Below, piece after piece: positions 53,402 through 61,792 of a stretch of 64,000 bases of DNA (position 1 is its first letter; each line of letters starts with the position of its first letter). The translations under genes were made by a program, and so were the position numbers. The stretch is from JAHFTY01 sp964584785 (GTDB lineage: Bacteria > Acidobacteriota > Terriglobia > 20CM-2-55-15). The notes under the pieces were generated by a model. It did no database searches and was not told the origin of the DNA. It saw nothing but the letters and a program-made list of their open reading frames with translations. The DNA lies in assembly GCA_964584785.1 (NCBI GenBank), contig CAZPBY010000008.1:1-64000 (forward strand). Reading direction: 5' to 3'.

Positions 53402-55653
53402 GCCAGATTCTTTTTCTTTCTCCAGAACCACTCGCCGGAGAGTGTGAGGCACAGCAGGATGAACAGCGCGGGAACATCCCAAAGTTCCTTTTGTTCGACG
53501 AACGACGATGTACCTTCGATGTACTGCGCATCCTCGATCACATTGCCAAGCTTGGAAAGCGGGTAATAGCGGCCGCGCGTTTGCGCCGCCAGATTCTCAA
53601 GCATCGGCGCATCGAGCGCGGCGTTGTAGTACTCCACGGGGCGATCCTTCACTTGAAACGCTGTTCGATACGTACCGAGCGATTCGGTGCCCTGTGTAGC
53701 TTCCACTTGCAATTCGTAGATGCCGGGCGTGCTTCCCGTCAGCTGCGACTGATACGCGCCCTCTTCCGAACCGGTCCAGTCAAATGCAACCGTGTCGGTG
53801 TTGCCCGAAGGATCGGTGATCTTGCCGATAACCTTCGCGTTGTTCATGCGGTTGAATGCTTTGTCGGAGACCTCCGCCGTGAGGTTGACGGTCTCCCCGG
53901 GCAGATACGTGTCTTTGTCCGTCGAGACCATGACCGGATCCGGCGACGAACTGACGAGCCACCGCAGAATCTGTTTCCAGAACAGCTCGTACGTCTGATC
54001 CTCGTGGGGCATCTCCATCTGCCAACGCCAGCTGCTCCCGGTGGTGAAAGCCATCGATCGGCCTCGCCCGTAACGTTGATACGCGAGCAGAACAGGTTCG
54101 CCGTTGTTGCGACTCTCCGGCTGTCCTTTCGCGAGCACGACGGCGCCCGGCTTTGCGTCGACGGTCTTGTTGAAGTCGCTGAGCGGAGGCAGGTCGTTCC
54201 ACATCTTCGCGTTTGCCGCCGCGTCCGGAGTGAGCTTCATCAACGGATGCGACCGGCCGTAATCCGTGACCATCAGCTTCACGCGATCCGTGACCGGAAC
54301 CCGGTCGTCGGCATTCATCTGCACCGGCAGGATGTCCGCCAGCGGACTGTTCTGGTATCGCCCACCCGCAAATGAATTCCGGCCGCCCAGCATCAGGAAA
54401 CCGCCGCCGCGTTTGCTGACGAAATCGACGACGGTGTTCAGTTGCTCCTGGGTAAAGAAAGTCGATTCGATGCTGCCGAAAATCAGGCCCTTGTACGCGA
54501 AAAGCTCATCGCGCTTCTTCGGGAATCCTTCGGCCAGCATCTGCTCGTTGTCGATACCCTGCCGATAAAACTTGTTTTGCGAGGAGCGCAGCAGCGTGAT
54601 GAGGCGAATATTCGGATCGTCCTGCATTGCACGGTGCAAGAATTTGAACTCCCATCGCGGCTCGCCTTCCATGTACAGGATCTGCGGATGGTCGTTCTTG
54701 ATGCGGATCAATGAGTCGAGTGTATTGTTCTGCTCGATGCGATCGCCCTGGGCCTGAATGGTGAACGAAAACAGCCGCGTGCCTTCGTTTTTTGTGGGAA
54801 GGTCGATTGTTTTTTCCGCAACGTCACCATCGGCCGGGAGTGTCACTTCCTCGGTCTTCAGCAGCGTGTCGTTTTCGCGGACTTGCAGCGTTGCTTTGCG
54901 GCCGCCGAAACCGTGGCTGCGAAACGTGACGTCGACGACTGCGGTGGACTCTTTCAGCATTTCGCGCGGCGCCGAAATCTTGACGATCTCGGCATCCTGA
55001 GTGACGCGGTCGCTTCCAACTCCCACGGTATAGAACGGAATGTGCCGCGTTTCCAGACGGCCGAGCGATTCCGTCCATTGTTGCGACGCATTGTCTGCGC
55101 CGTCCGTGATCAGAACCACACCCGACAAGGGCACCGAGCCGAGCTCCTGTGTCAGAAGATCCGTGGCCGATTCCAGCCGTGTTCGCTTTCCCTCAAAGGT
55201 CAACCGGTTCGGGCCGTCGATCCGCTCGGCTTCTTTGTCGAAGCGATACGTGCGAATCCGAAACTTGTCCGAAAGCTTCTTGAAGAAATTCGTCACCTCA
55301 AACTGCTTCTGCAACAACTCGGCGCGAGTTTCCTTGCCGTCATCGCGGATGTTCATGCTCTCCGAGTTGTCGATCACCACAGCGAGGTAGCTTTCCTGCG
55401 GCAGCACCGTCGATATGTTCAACACCGGGCGCAGAAAGATGAACACGAGCACGGCGAACGTCACCGTTCGGAGTGCGATCAAACCCGGGTGCCGCTTGTC
55501 TCGCCCGACATTCCGATAAGCGTAGAACGCTGCGGCGCCGGCAAGGATGGCGAAAGGGATATAGAGCCAGGGGGAACCCAAAAGCTGGAATGCGAGATGG
55601 CCCTTCTCGTAAACAATGGGTTTGTACTTAAAGAGAAGTTCGAAAGTGCTCAT
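53398..55653 (-). CDS. Membrane VWA/glutamine-amidotransferase-like protein
   Basis: The 751-residue protein has two N-terminal helices (about 26-46 and 58-76). A VWA domain follows, with VVIDNSESMNIRDDG (DNSES) and LSGVVLITDGADNASQ. Next come beta-sandwich regions and a GATase-1-like segment (GGGFLMLGGRNSFAGG, about 435-470). A second beta-sandwich and a C-terminal helix (ALFILLCLTLSGEWFW) end it. This is the standard companion of DUF4159 and BatA-type genes in MoxR loci. No ribosome site precedes the ATG, so translation may depend on the upstream gene. Confidence 0.88.
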   Translation of the reverse strand: MSTFELLFKYKPIVYEKGHLAFQLLGSPWLYIPFAILAGAAAFYAYRNVGRDKRHPGLIALRTVTFAVLVFIFLRPVLNISTVLPQESYLAVVIDNSESMNIRDDGKETRAELLQKQFEVTNFFKKLSDKFRIRTYRFDKEAERIDGPNRLTFEGKRTRLESATDLLTQELGSVPLSGVVLITDGADNASQQWTESLGRLETRHIPFYTVGVGSDRVTQDAEIVKISAPREMLKESTAVVDVTFRSHGFGGRKATLQVRENDTLLKTEEVTLPADGDVAEKTIDLPTKNEGTRLFSFTIQAQGDRIEQNNTLDSLIRIKNDHPQILYMEGEPRWEFKFLHRAMQDDPNIRLITLLRSSQNKFYRQGIDNEQMLAEGFPKKRDELFAYKGLIFGSIESTFFTQEQLNTVVDFVSKRGGGFLMLGGRNSFAGGRYQNSPLADILPVQMNADDRVPVTDRVKLMVTDYGRSHPLMKLTPDAAANAKMWNDLPPLSDFNKTVDAKPGAVVLAKGQPESRNNGEPVLLAYQRYGRGRSMAFTTGSSWRWQMEMPHEDQTYELFWKQILRWLVSSSPDPVMVSTDKDTYLPGETVNLTAEVSDKAFNRMNNAKVIGKITDPSGNTDTVAFDWTGSEEGAYQSQLTGSTPGIYELQVEATQGTESLGTYRTAFQVKDRPVEYYNAALDAPMLENLAAQTRGRYYPLSKLGNVIEDAQYIEGTSSFVEQKELWDVPALFILLCLTLSGEWFWRKKKNLA

Positions 55654-55696
55654 TGATGAATTGCTGTTTGGACTGACGTATGTTGAATCCGTTGCC

Positions 55697-56005
55697 TCAA
55701 TCGATCAGTGGGATGTATGGGTATTTGAACAGCTCGGGATCTATGCTGGCGACGGGATTCGGTTCCGGCGACACTTGGATATTCGTCATCCGCTGATTTC
55801 CCCGCATATATTTGTGGTCCGCATTCCAGGCGTCCGTCATCCATGATCCGCCCCGGCCGAACCCGCCGAAACCGCGATACGGACTTCGATACTGCAGGCG
55901 CGTGAAATAGAACGCCGGCGCGTCAGTGGTCTTCTTAATGTCACCGAACCCCATGGGCAAAAAGACAATCACGAACACCAACAGCAACGCTGCGCGTTTC
56001 GCCAT
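55697..56005 (-). pseudogene. DUF4159 gene, truncated at the 3' end
   Basis: The 102-residue frame begins with a signal peptide (AALLLVFVIVFLPMGFG) and the normal DUF4159 start APAFYFTRLQYRSPYRG, GGSWMTDAWNADHKYM, then IDPELFKYPYI. At that point the family normally continues with YxVEPG and another ~100 residues, but here PLID is followed by a stop. The next gene starts 44 bp on. The missing C-terminal half is not found in another frame, so a deletion is likely. A short functional form cannot be excluded. GGAGA precedes the ATG. Confidence 0.7.
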
Positions 56006-56102
56006 ATGTTCTCCGGGATGGCTCTAGCGTCCCCATTCTATTGGAAAGACCTTCGAACTTCCATTACGTTGATGGACCGGCGCGGGTTACGGCTCTGATG
56101 CG

Positions 56103-56933
56103 TTACCCCAGGTCCGAGGCTTGACGACGGTAGGGTAGGTCGGTCGCAAGACTCAGAACTTCCACGGCGACTTCTTCGAGAGACTTTAAGCTGATATCCA
56201 CGACAGGCCATCCGGCTTTTGCGAAGACGTCATCGGCCCACTGAACTTCATCGTGGACGAGCTTCGCGTCGATGTACGCTCGTCTGGCGTCGTCACGAAA
56301 CTGCTTCAAACGCTGGTTACGGATGTGATTCAGCCGGCCCGCGTCCATGCGCAAACCGACGATCCGGTGTTGGTTTATCTTGAAGAGCTGCGAAGGAGGT
56401 TCGATGCCGGCCGCGATCGGCACGTTGGCAACGAAGTAACCGCGCACCGAGAGATAAATCGAAAGCGGCGTTTTGGATGTGCGCGAGACTCCGACGAGAA
56501 CGATGTCCGCGTGGTCGAGCTCCTCGAGTCGAAGACCATCGTCGTGCTTGACCACGAATGTCAAGGCATCGGTTTTTTGATAGTAGTTCTCGTCAAAACG
56601 ATGCAGGCCTCCGGGAACACCTCCAGGCGTCGTGCCGAGGTAAGCACTCAGATCGGAAAGGAGGTTACCCAGAAGGTCGACCGAATGAACGCCGCGTTCG
56701 CTGGCCCGCAGGTAGATCTCGCGCCGCAGCTCGGTGGACGCCAGGGTGTGAACCAGCATCGATCCCGTCGCGTGAGCTTCGGCAACGACATTCTGAATCT
56801 GTTCCAGCGACCGGCTCTGCGGCCGCCGCTCGATGGACACGTCCTCAGCGTCAAACTGCGCCAGCGCCGCCTGAAGAACGTGCTCGGCGGTCGCGCCCGT
56901 GCTGTCGGAGACGATGAGTATTCGGTGTTTCAT
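56103..56933 (-). CDS. ppsR: PEP synthase regulatory kinase/phosphotransferase
   Basis: The bifunctional DUF299 protein inactivates and reactivates phosphoenolpyruvate synthase or PPDK by ADP/Pi-dependent phosphorylation. The 276-residue length is normal. Seen are VSDSTGATAEHVLQAAL and the P-loop-like GVSRTSKTPLSIYLS, followed by FVANVPIA. It is the last gene of a HAD - trans-sulfuration - ppsR set, with 3 bp to the gene before. No ppsA is in view. Confidence 0.95.
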   Translation of the reverse strand: MKHRILIVSDSTGATAEHVLQAALAQFDAEDVSIERRPQSRSLEQIQNVVAEAHATGSMLVHTLASTELRREIYLRASERGVHSVDLLGNLLSDLSAYLGTTPGGVPGGLHRFDENYYQKTDALTFVVKHDDGLRLEELDHADIVLVGVSRTSKTPLSIYLSVRGYFVANVPIAAGIEPPSQLFKINQHRIVGLRMDAGRLNHIRNQRLKQFRDDARRAYIDAKLVHDEVQWADDVFAKAGWPVVDISLKSLEEVAVEVLSLATDLPYRRQASDLG

Positions 56934-56936
56934 CGA

Positions 56937-58109
56937 CTACAGCGCCTGTTCCAGATCCGCAACGATGTCTTGTGCGTCTTCAATACCCGCAGACAGTCGA
57001 ATCAGTGTTTCCGTGATCCCCACCTCCAAGCGTTGCGCCGCAGTCAGCGACCTGTGGGAAGTTTTGGCGGGGTGCGTGATTGTCGTAGTCAATCCGCCAA
57101 AGCTTGGAGCAAACCGGATCATCGAAAGCCTCTTGATGAATTCGCCGGCTGATCGCGCGTCGCCCTTGATGTCGAATGAAAGCATGCCGCCACCGTTTCC
57201 ATTCATCGTTCGCCGAACGATTTCATATTGAGGATGTGTCTCCAGGCCCGGGTAGTACACCTTCGTGATTTTCGGATGACGCCGTAGAAAGCCGGCGATC
57301 TTAAGCGCATTCGCCGATATCCGCTCCATTCGCAAAGCGAGAGTCTTGATGCCGCGAACAGCGAGCCAGGCGTCGAAGGCGCCCAGAGATGAACCCAGGC
57401 GAATGGCGCTGTCGCGTGCGCGGGCAATGAAATCCTTCGAGCCGACCAGAATTCCGCCGGTGACGTCGTGATGACCGCCAAGAAACTTCGTCGCGCTATG
57501 AATGACGACGCCCGCTCCAAGCGTCAGCGGACGCACGATACAAGGCGTAGCGGAGCTGTTGTCGACGATCAGCGTCACGCTCTTTGCCCGGCAAACCTCC
57601 GCCAGCGCCGGGATGTCGACGACGTTCCACAGCGGATTGGAGATCGTCTCGACGATAACCGCTTTCGTTTTCGATCCAACTGCCGCCTGAATTGCAGCCG
57701 GCCGAGTATCCGCGATCAATCGCGGCGTGATGCCGAACCGCGCAAGTTCCTTTGCCGATAGACTCACCGTCCCGCCGTACGAATCCTGCGCAACGACCAC
57801 TTCGTCACCGGAACGCAACAAAGTCGTGAATGCCACCATGATCGACGCCATTCCCGATGCGCTTGCCAACGCCGCTTCGCCCCGTTCAAGCCCGGCGACG
57901 ACGTTTTCCAGAGCAGTCGTGTTCGGCAGTCCGTACCTTCCGTAGATGTAGCCGCCTTTACGGCCTTCCCAGACGTCGTCCACAACATCCAGGTCCGGAA
58001 AATCGTAAACACTGGTCTGGTAAATCGGCATGACCGCCGGTGAACTCAGGGAGGGAATCTGTTCATCACCGGCGTGAGCACAAACCGTCGACAGTTGCTT
58101 GTTTGACAT
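56937..58109 (-). CDS. PLP-dependent trans-sulfuration enzyme (cystathionine gamma-synthase/beta-lyase family)
   Basis: The 390-residue enzyme belongs to the Cys/Met metabolism PLP family. Motifs are YGRYGLPNTTALENVVAGLE, SGMASIMVAF, the conserved Asp loop LIVDNSSATPCIVRPLTLG, and the PLP lysine in VIHSATKFLGGHHDVTGG. The C-terminal SFGGLTTTITHPAKTSH helps substrate recognition. Gamma-synthase, beta-lyase and gamma-lyase cannot be separated by these motifs alone, so no symbol is given. It follows the HAD gene by 14 bp. Confidence 0.9.
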   Translation of the reverse strand: MSNKQLSTVCAHAGDEQIPSLSSPAVMPIYQTSVYDFPDLDVVDDVWEGRKGGYIYGRYGLPNTTALENVVAGLERGEAALASASGMASIMVAFTTLLRSGDEVVVAQDSYGGTVSLSAKELARFGITPRLIADTRPAAIQAAVGSKTKAVIVETISNPLWNVVDIPALAEVCRAKSVTLIVDNSSATPCIVRPLTLGAGVVIHSATKFLGGHHDVTGGILVGSKDFIARARDSAIRLGSSLGAFDAWLAVRGIKTLALRMERISANALKIAGFLRRHPKITKVYYPGLETHPQYEIVRRTMNGNGGGMLSFDIKGDARSAGEFIKRLSMIRFAPSFGGLTTTITHPAKTSHRSLTAAQRLEVGITETLIRLSAGIEDAQDIVADLEQAL

Positions 58110-58123
58110 AACGTCTCCTTCGA

Positions 58124-58729
58124 CTACACTGCGACGCCCGCGTTCTTCAGAGCTTCGATCAAATCCTGTTCTGATCGAAATTGATGCGAATGAATTCCCG
58201 TAACCTGGGCACCGTGAACATTCTCTTCACGATCGTCCACAAAAAACAATGCCCGGGGCTTCTTGCCGGATATCGCAATGGCATGCTCAAAGATTCGCGC
58301 GTCGGGTTTCATCACGCCGACTTCAAAAGAAAATACCTTGTGTTCGAAGTAATTGAAGATCGGATACCGCTCGGCGATGAATGCCACATGCGCTTCGTTG
58401 GTGTTCGAAAGGAGGATCAACGGATACCGTCGGCTCAAGCCGGCCAGCAGTTTTTCAGAGACGAGGAGGCCGGGATGAAACATCGACGTCCACGTCGACC
58501 CAAACGTGTCGGCATCCATACGCAGTCCCCCGAAGCGGCAAAGATGATCGTAAAACTCGCGAGTCGTGATCGCTCCACTCTCATAGCGATAGGCAAGCTC
58601 TGTATCGAAGAACACGCGCCGGAACCGGTCGGGCTCGACGCTGGAATCGGTGAACTTGCGGATCATCGTGTCGAGATCGAAATCGACCAGAACCTTTCCC
58701 AAGTCGAAGATAATCGCCTCAATCGGCAT
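58124..58729 (-). CDS. HAD-family hydrolase (subfamily IA)
   Basis: The 201-residue product has motif I IFDLGKVLVDFD (nucleophile Asp), motif II LLSNTNEAH, the Lys of VGVMKPDARIFEHAI and motif IV FFVDDREENVHGA. The small cap domain suits a phosphatase for a small substrate such as a sugar phosphate or nucleotide. ATG 58729 is preferred over GTG 58732. It is divergent from the Hfq-like gene, with only 36 bp between starts. Confidence 0.9.
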   Translation of the reverse strand: MPIEAIIFDLGKVLVDFDLDTMIRKFTDSSVEPDRFRRVFFDTELAYRYESGAITTREFYDHLCRFGGLRMDADTFGSTWTSMFHPGLLVSEKLLAGLSRRYPLILLSNTNEAHVAFIAERYPIFNYFEHKVFSFEVGVMKPDARIFEHAIAISGKKPRALFFVDDREENVHGAQVTGIHSHQFRSEQDLIEALKNAGVAV

Positions 58730-58752
58730 CACCTGATCTTAACAATTCACTG

Positions 58753-58758
58753 TATAAT
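58753..58758 (+). promoter_or_regulatory. -10 box of the Hfq-like gene
   Basis: A perfect TATAAT, preceded directly by TG, ends 7 bases before the ATG at 58766. Transcription would start at or next to the ATG, giving a leaderless mRNA. No clear -35 box is seen. Confidence 0.6.
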
Positions 58759-58765
58759 CGCGCCC

Positions 58766-59071
58766 ATGGCAATACGTAATTCCAACGAATACACGAGCAG
58801 ACGCGATCGGCGGCTGTCCGCGCCGGAAACGACTTTCAGAGAGGCCGAATACATCGACCGACTTTCGAAAAGCAAAACTGCCGTGGTGGTCAAACTGACG
58901 GACGGTGAAGAAGTGCGCGGTTGGATCGAGTATTACGATAAGGACATCATTCGCATCACGCGCGACACACAGCCGAACCTTTTCATCTACAAGAGCCGCG
59001 TGAAATACCTCTACGAAGACCCGGCGGCAGCCAACAGCGGAAGAACCCGCGAGGCCAGAGCCGGCAGCTAG
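58766..59071 (+). CDS. Diverged Hfq/Sm-like RNA chaperone
   Basis: The 101-residue protein has an Sm fold: an N-terminal helix (EAEYIDRLSKS), Sm1 AVVVKLTDGEEVRGWIEYYD then KDIIRIT, and Sm2 NLFIYKSRVKYLYED. It resembles Hfq in length and in the YK start of Sm2. The proximal-face Gln and the KHAIS-type His are missing (YKSRVK). A basic N-terminal extension (RRDRRLSAP) and an Ala/Arg tail flank the fold. It may bind RNA on different faces from classical Hfq. The start at 58766 follows a TATAAT with no leader. Confidence 0.75.
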   Translation: MAIRNSNEYTSRRDRRLSAPETTFREAEYIDRLSKSKTAVVVKLTDGEEVRGWIEYYDKDIIRITRDTQPNLFIYKSRVKYLYEDPAAANSGRTREARAGS

Positions 59072-59892
59072 TTTTCCCTGACGGATATCAAAGCATAAGG
59101 CAACGGAGCGTTTGCTCGGACGATTTCGTCCACCTCGGTTACTTCGAAACTGGCCGCCGCCGGTGCTGCAAGGGGTTGTCCGCCAACGTCCCGGGTTCGC
59201 GCCGCGAAGATGCCCCCGGTGATTTGAACGAATGGATCCGGATCTCGTGTCACCACGCCTTGTCCAATCACGACGATAAGACCGGTCCACCAAAGCGGGC
59301 CCACAATCCTCAGTTGTCCCGTGACCAGCAGCAGTCCGTAGCCCGTTCCCGGTCCGAGGGTCGCGTCGCCGCCAACGGCCGCCACTCGACGATCGGTTGA
59401 TGAGCCGTAATTCCCGATCACGGTTCCGCCTGGAAACCGGTCTGCCGCGTTCGATGAAATTGCCGTAACGAGTCGTTCCAGTCCTCGAACGGAGCTCAAT
59501 ACGGGATCAAGCGGATCCGCGGGAAAACCGCCCTTTCGGACTGTCGCCTCAATTGTTCGTTTCGAATTGCCGGTTTCACCCACACTCGTCAGAACGTACG
59601 TGCCGGCCGACCGAGCCTGCAGCGACACTTGATACGTTCCCGTGGTCCAGCCTCCCGTCAAGAAAGGCTGATTCGTGGTTGGACCGGACGTTCTTAACAA
59701 TTCCCGGCCCTGCTCGACTCCGGATTCGGCAAGATACAAAGCCTGCATGCGCGTTCGGTAATTATCGACCAGCCAGATATCCAAGGTCGTGCTGGTTAGA
59801 AGAGCGGCGCCAAGTGCCGCCAGGAACGAGAGAATTAATAAGGTCAGGATCAGGGCAGCGCCCCGGTCGCTCGTTCGATGAAGTGCTTCCAT
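59068..59892 (-). CDS. PilX-like type IV pilus/pseudopilus protein
   Basis: The 274-residue product opens with a PilX_N-type helix (RGAALILTLLILSFLAALGAA), which resembles the N-termini of pilus assembly proteins that lack the Gly-Phe cleavage motif. Then come TSTTLDIWLVDNYRTRMQALYLAESGVEQGRE, a classic PilX-type segment, and a beta-rich C-terminus. No other pil genes are close, so it may be a stand-alone minor pilin. The start is uncertain: ATG 59892 is preferred over TTG 59919 and GTG 59898. It is divergent from lexA and shares about 75 bp of regulatory DNA. Confidence 0.7.
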   Translation of the reverse strand: MEALHRTSDRGAALILTLLILSFLAALGAALLTSTTLDIWLVDNYRTRMQALYLAESGVEQGRELLRTSGPTTNQPFLTGGWTTGTYQVSLQARSAGTYVLTSVGETGNSKRTIEATVRKGGFPADPLDPVLSSVRGLERLVTAISSNAADRFPGGTVIGNYGSSTDRRVAAVGGDATLGPGTGYGLLLVTGQLRIVGPLWWTGLIVVIGQGVVTRDPDPFVQITGGIFAARTRDVGGQPLAAPAAASFEVTEVDEIVRANAPLPYALISVREN

Positions 59893-59928
59893 TTTCACAG
59901 GCAAACGGATGCATTCCAAAATCCTTGC

Positions 59929-59958
59929 TTGACATACCGTACATGTGTTCGGTATAAG
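59929..59958 (+). promoter_or_regulatory. lexA promoter with candidate LexA operator
   Basis: A consensus TTGACA (59929-59934) and TATAAG (59953-59958) are 18 bases apart. Between and overlapping them lies TACCG-N10-CGGTA (59935-59954), which is symmetrical at 16 of 20 positions. It does not match the E. coli or Bacillus LexA box, so it may be the operator type of this phylum. The ATG at 59967 is 8 bases after the -10, so the mRNA should be leaderless. Confidence 0.65.
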
Positions 59959-59966
59959 TTTGGTCC

Positions 59967-60584
59967 ATGCTCACCGAACGCCAGCAGGCAATTCTGGATT
60001 TCATCAACGAATCCGTGGACTCGAATGGGTTTCCGCCGTCGATCCGCGAAATCGGCCGTCATTTTGAAATCTACCCGGCGACCGTTCAGGACCACATCGC
60101 CGCTCTCGAGCGAAAGGGTTTTCTGCAAAAAGAGCGATTTAAGTCGCGAACTTTGTCACCTACCTCTCCGAGACGGCGCAATGGAGGAATCCCAATCGTC
60201 GGACGGGTTGCCGCAGGTCTTCCCTTGCTGGCTACCGAAAACATTGAAGAGATGATTCACCTTCCGAAACAGTGGGCGCCTTCAGGCGCCTTTTTGTTGA
60301 AAGTGACCGGAGACAGCATGGTGGGCGCACACATTCTCGATGGCGATTACGTCCTCGTCCACCCGCAGCAAAACGCGGCGGATGGAGAAATCATCGTGGC
60401 GCTGATCGGCGAAGAAGCCACGGTTAAACGTTTTTATAAAACTGAGAAAGGAGTCACGCTGAGAGCCGAGAACCCCAAATTCGACCCGATCGAGATTTCC
60501 GATGGAAGCGCCGCCGGTGGAAACGCCGATGACTTCCACGTGATCGGCCGTGTCATGGGTGTGCTTCGCGTGATGAAGAAATGA
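59967..60584 (+). CDS. lexA: LexA repressor
   Basis: The SOS repressor has 205 residues. The DNA-binding winged helix has LTERQQAILDFINESVDSNG, PPSIREIGRHF and TVQDHIAALERKGFL. The self-cleavage site Ala-Gly is in GRVAAGLPLLA, the catalytic Ser in GDSMVGAHI, and the catalytic Lys in EEATVKRFY. All autoproteolysis residues are intact. The next gene overlaps by ATGA and is probably SOS-controlled. Confidence 0.97.
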   Translation: MLTERQQAILDFINESVDSNGFPPSIREIGRHFEIYPATVQDHIAALERKGFLQKERFKSRTLSPTSPRRRNGGIPIVGRVAAGLPLLATENIEEMIHLPKQWAPSGAFLLKVTGDSMVGAHILDGDYVLVHPQQNAADGEIIVALIGEEATVKRFYKTEKGVTLRAENPKFDPIEISDGSAAGGNADDFHVIGRVMGVLRVMKK

Positions 60585-61111
60585 CGACTTTACTTGCAGA
60601 AGCTACGGGTCAGCTTGCGGTTGTGATGAGCGATCGCCGGCTCGATGAACTCGCATTTCGCACCGCCGCCGAAATCGTGGGAAGCGGCGAAGATCTCATC
60701 GTTGTCGATCCCGCCGGATGTTTTGAACCAAGCCGAATGACTCAATCCGCTCGCATCGGCACCATCGATCCAGCCGGACTCATGCGCCACCTTCACATCC
60801 TTCGCGCCGCCTCGGCGGAAGACTTGGAAACCATCGTCGTCCATCAACTCGAAACAGCCTTCGAGAGATTCGCAACGCGGCACGTTCTGATACCGGATCT
60901 CCTGGGCGCCCTGTACAAGCCGACGATCTCAACCCGCGACGCAGCCCGAATTCTCGGACGTATGAAATCAAAACTCGAGGAACTCACGGAGATGGGCGCG
61001 CACGTGGTGCTATTGTGCCGGGAAACCGCCGGAGAACTCGGCACCAAAGCGCATTTTCTGTCGTCTTTGTGCTCGTCCGCGGATCGAGTTTACTTTCGAA
61101 GCAACACGTAG
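60581..61111 (+). CDS. RecA-fold-like protein coupled to lexA
   Basis: The 176-residue protein has no Walker A motif. It shows the later part of a RecA/RadA-like pattern: an opening strand-helix (LAVVMSDRRLDELAFRTAAEIVG), LIVVDPAGCFEPSRM, a strand HVLIPDLLGAL at the Walker B position, and a helix then strand ARILGRMKSKL..MGAHVVLLCRE. It may be a non-ATPase relative, comparable in layout to SulA or ImuA proteins often next to lexA. ATGA overlap with lexA strongly suggests SOS expression. I cannot assign the function. It converges with the Smr gene and overlaps its end by 22 bases. Confidence 0.6.
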   Translation: MTTLLAEATGQLAVVMSDRRLDELAFRTAAEIVGSGEDLIVVDPAGCFEPSRMTQSARIGTIDPAGLMRHLHILRAASAEDLETIVVHQLETAFERFATRHVLIPDLLGALYKPTISTRDAARILGRMKSKLEELTEMGAHVVLLCRETAGELGTKAHFLSSLCSSADRVYFRSNT

Positions 61112-61773
61112 ACGGCGCCTCCACCTCCATCGCAAACGCGAGCGGACGTGTAGGCAATGACGTGCCGGCTCATGCGGCGTGACGACAGCCATCGCTGGAT
61201 GTTCTCTTTCAGAACCGGGTGATGCTTGTGCGAGTGGCGTCCGCGGCCGTGAACAACCCGCACACACGTGAAGCCGGCACGCACCGACTCCAGGATGAAT
61301 TCTTCGAGGACGTAGCGCGCATCCTGAAGAACGAGTCCGTGCAGATCCAGGTGAGCCTGAATCGAAAAGCGTCCTGATCGCAGATCGTTCAGATACAGTT
61401 TCCCGTGCGGCTGCACAGACGCTTCGATGTACTCCGGTGTGTGCTCGATGTTGACGTCGCCGTGGCGTATGAACTCTTCCAGTTCGCGCAGCGCCTGCTG
61501 TTCGTCGTCGTGCGCCTTCAGTTCGAGCGGCGGGCGTTGCACCAGCGGAACGGCGCTCCAGCCGAGCGACTTCACATCGCGCATGGCGAACTCGAACAAT
61601 GCCGCATCCGGAAGGTCATCCGGCAAACTCTCGACTACTCCGGCGGCTTCTCTTTCTTCGGCATCATCGACGCCGTCCGTTCCATTTCCGTTCGGCGGTG
61701 ACTCCACGGGCGCAGCCAGCCGGATACGCCCTTCTCGCACCCAGGCCTCCAGAATTTCAAAAGGCTTATGCAT
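61090..61773 (-). CDS. Smr-domain protein
   Basis: The 227-residue product ends with an Smr nuclease-like domain (about 140-227): LDLHGLVLQDARYVLEEFI, VRVVHGRGRHS then HPVLKENIQRWL, and an Ala-rich end GGGGAVYVLL. The LDLHG and HGRG motifs are intact. Stand-alone Smr proteins often act on stalled ribosomes or branched DNA. The N-terminal half is acidic and without known motifs. It lies 19 bp after nadE and is probably co-transcribed with it. Confidence 0.87.
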   Translation of the reverse strand: MHKPFEILEAWVREGRIRLAAPVESPPNGNGTDGVDDAEEREAAGVVESLPDDLPDAALFEFAMRDVKSLGWSAVPLVQRPPLELKAHDDEQQALRELEEFIRHGDVNIEHTPEYIEASVQPHGKLYLNDLRSGRFSIQAHLDLHGLVLQDARYVLEEFILESVRAGFTCVRVVHGRGRHSHKHHPVLKENIQRWLSSRRMSRHVIAYTSARVCDGGGGAVYVLLRK

Positions 61774-61792
61774 AAAGAATCGTTACGCACTT

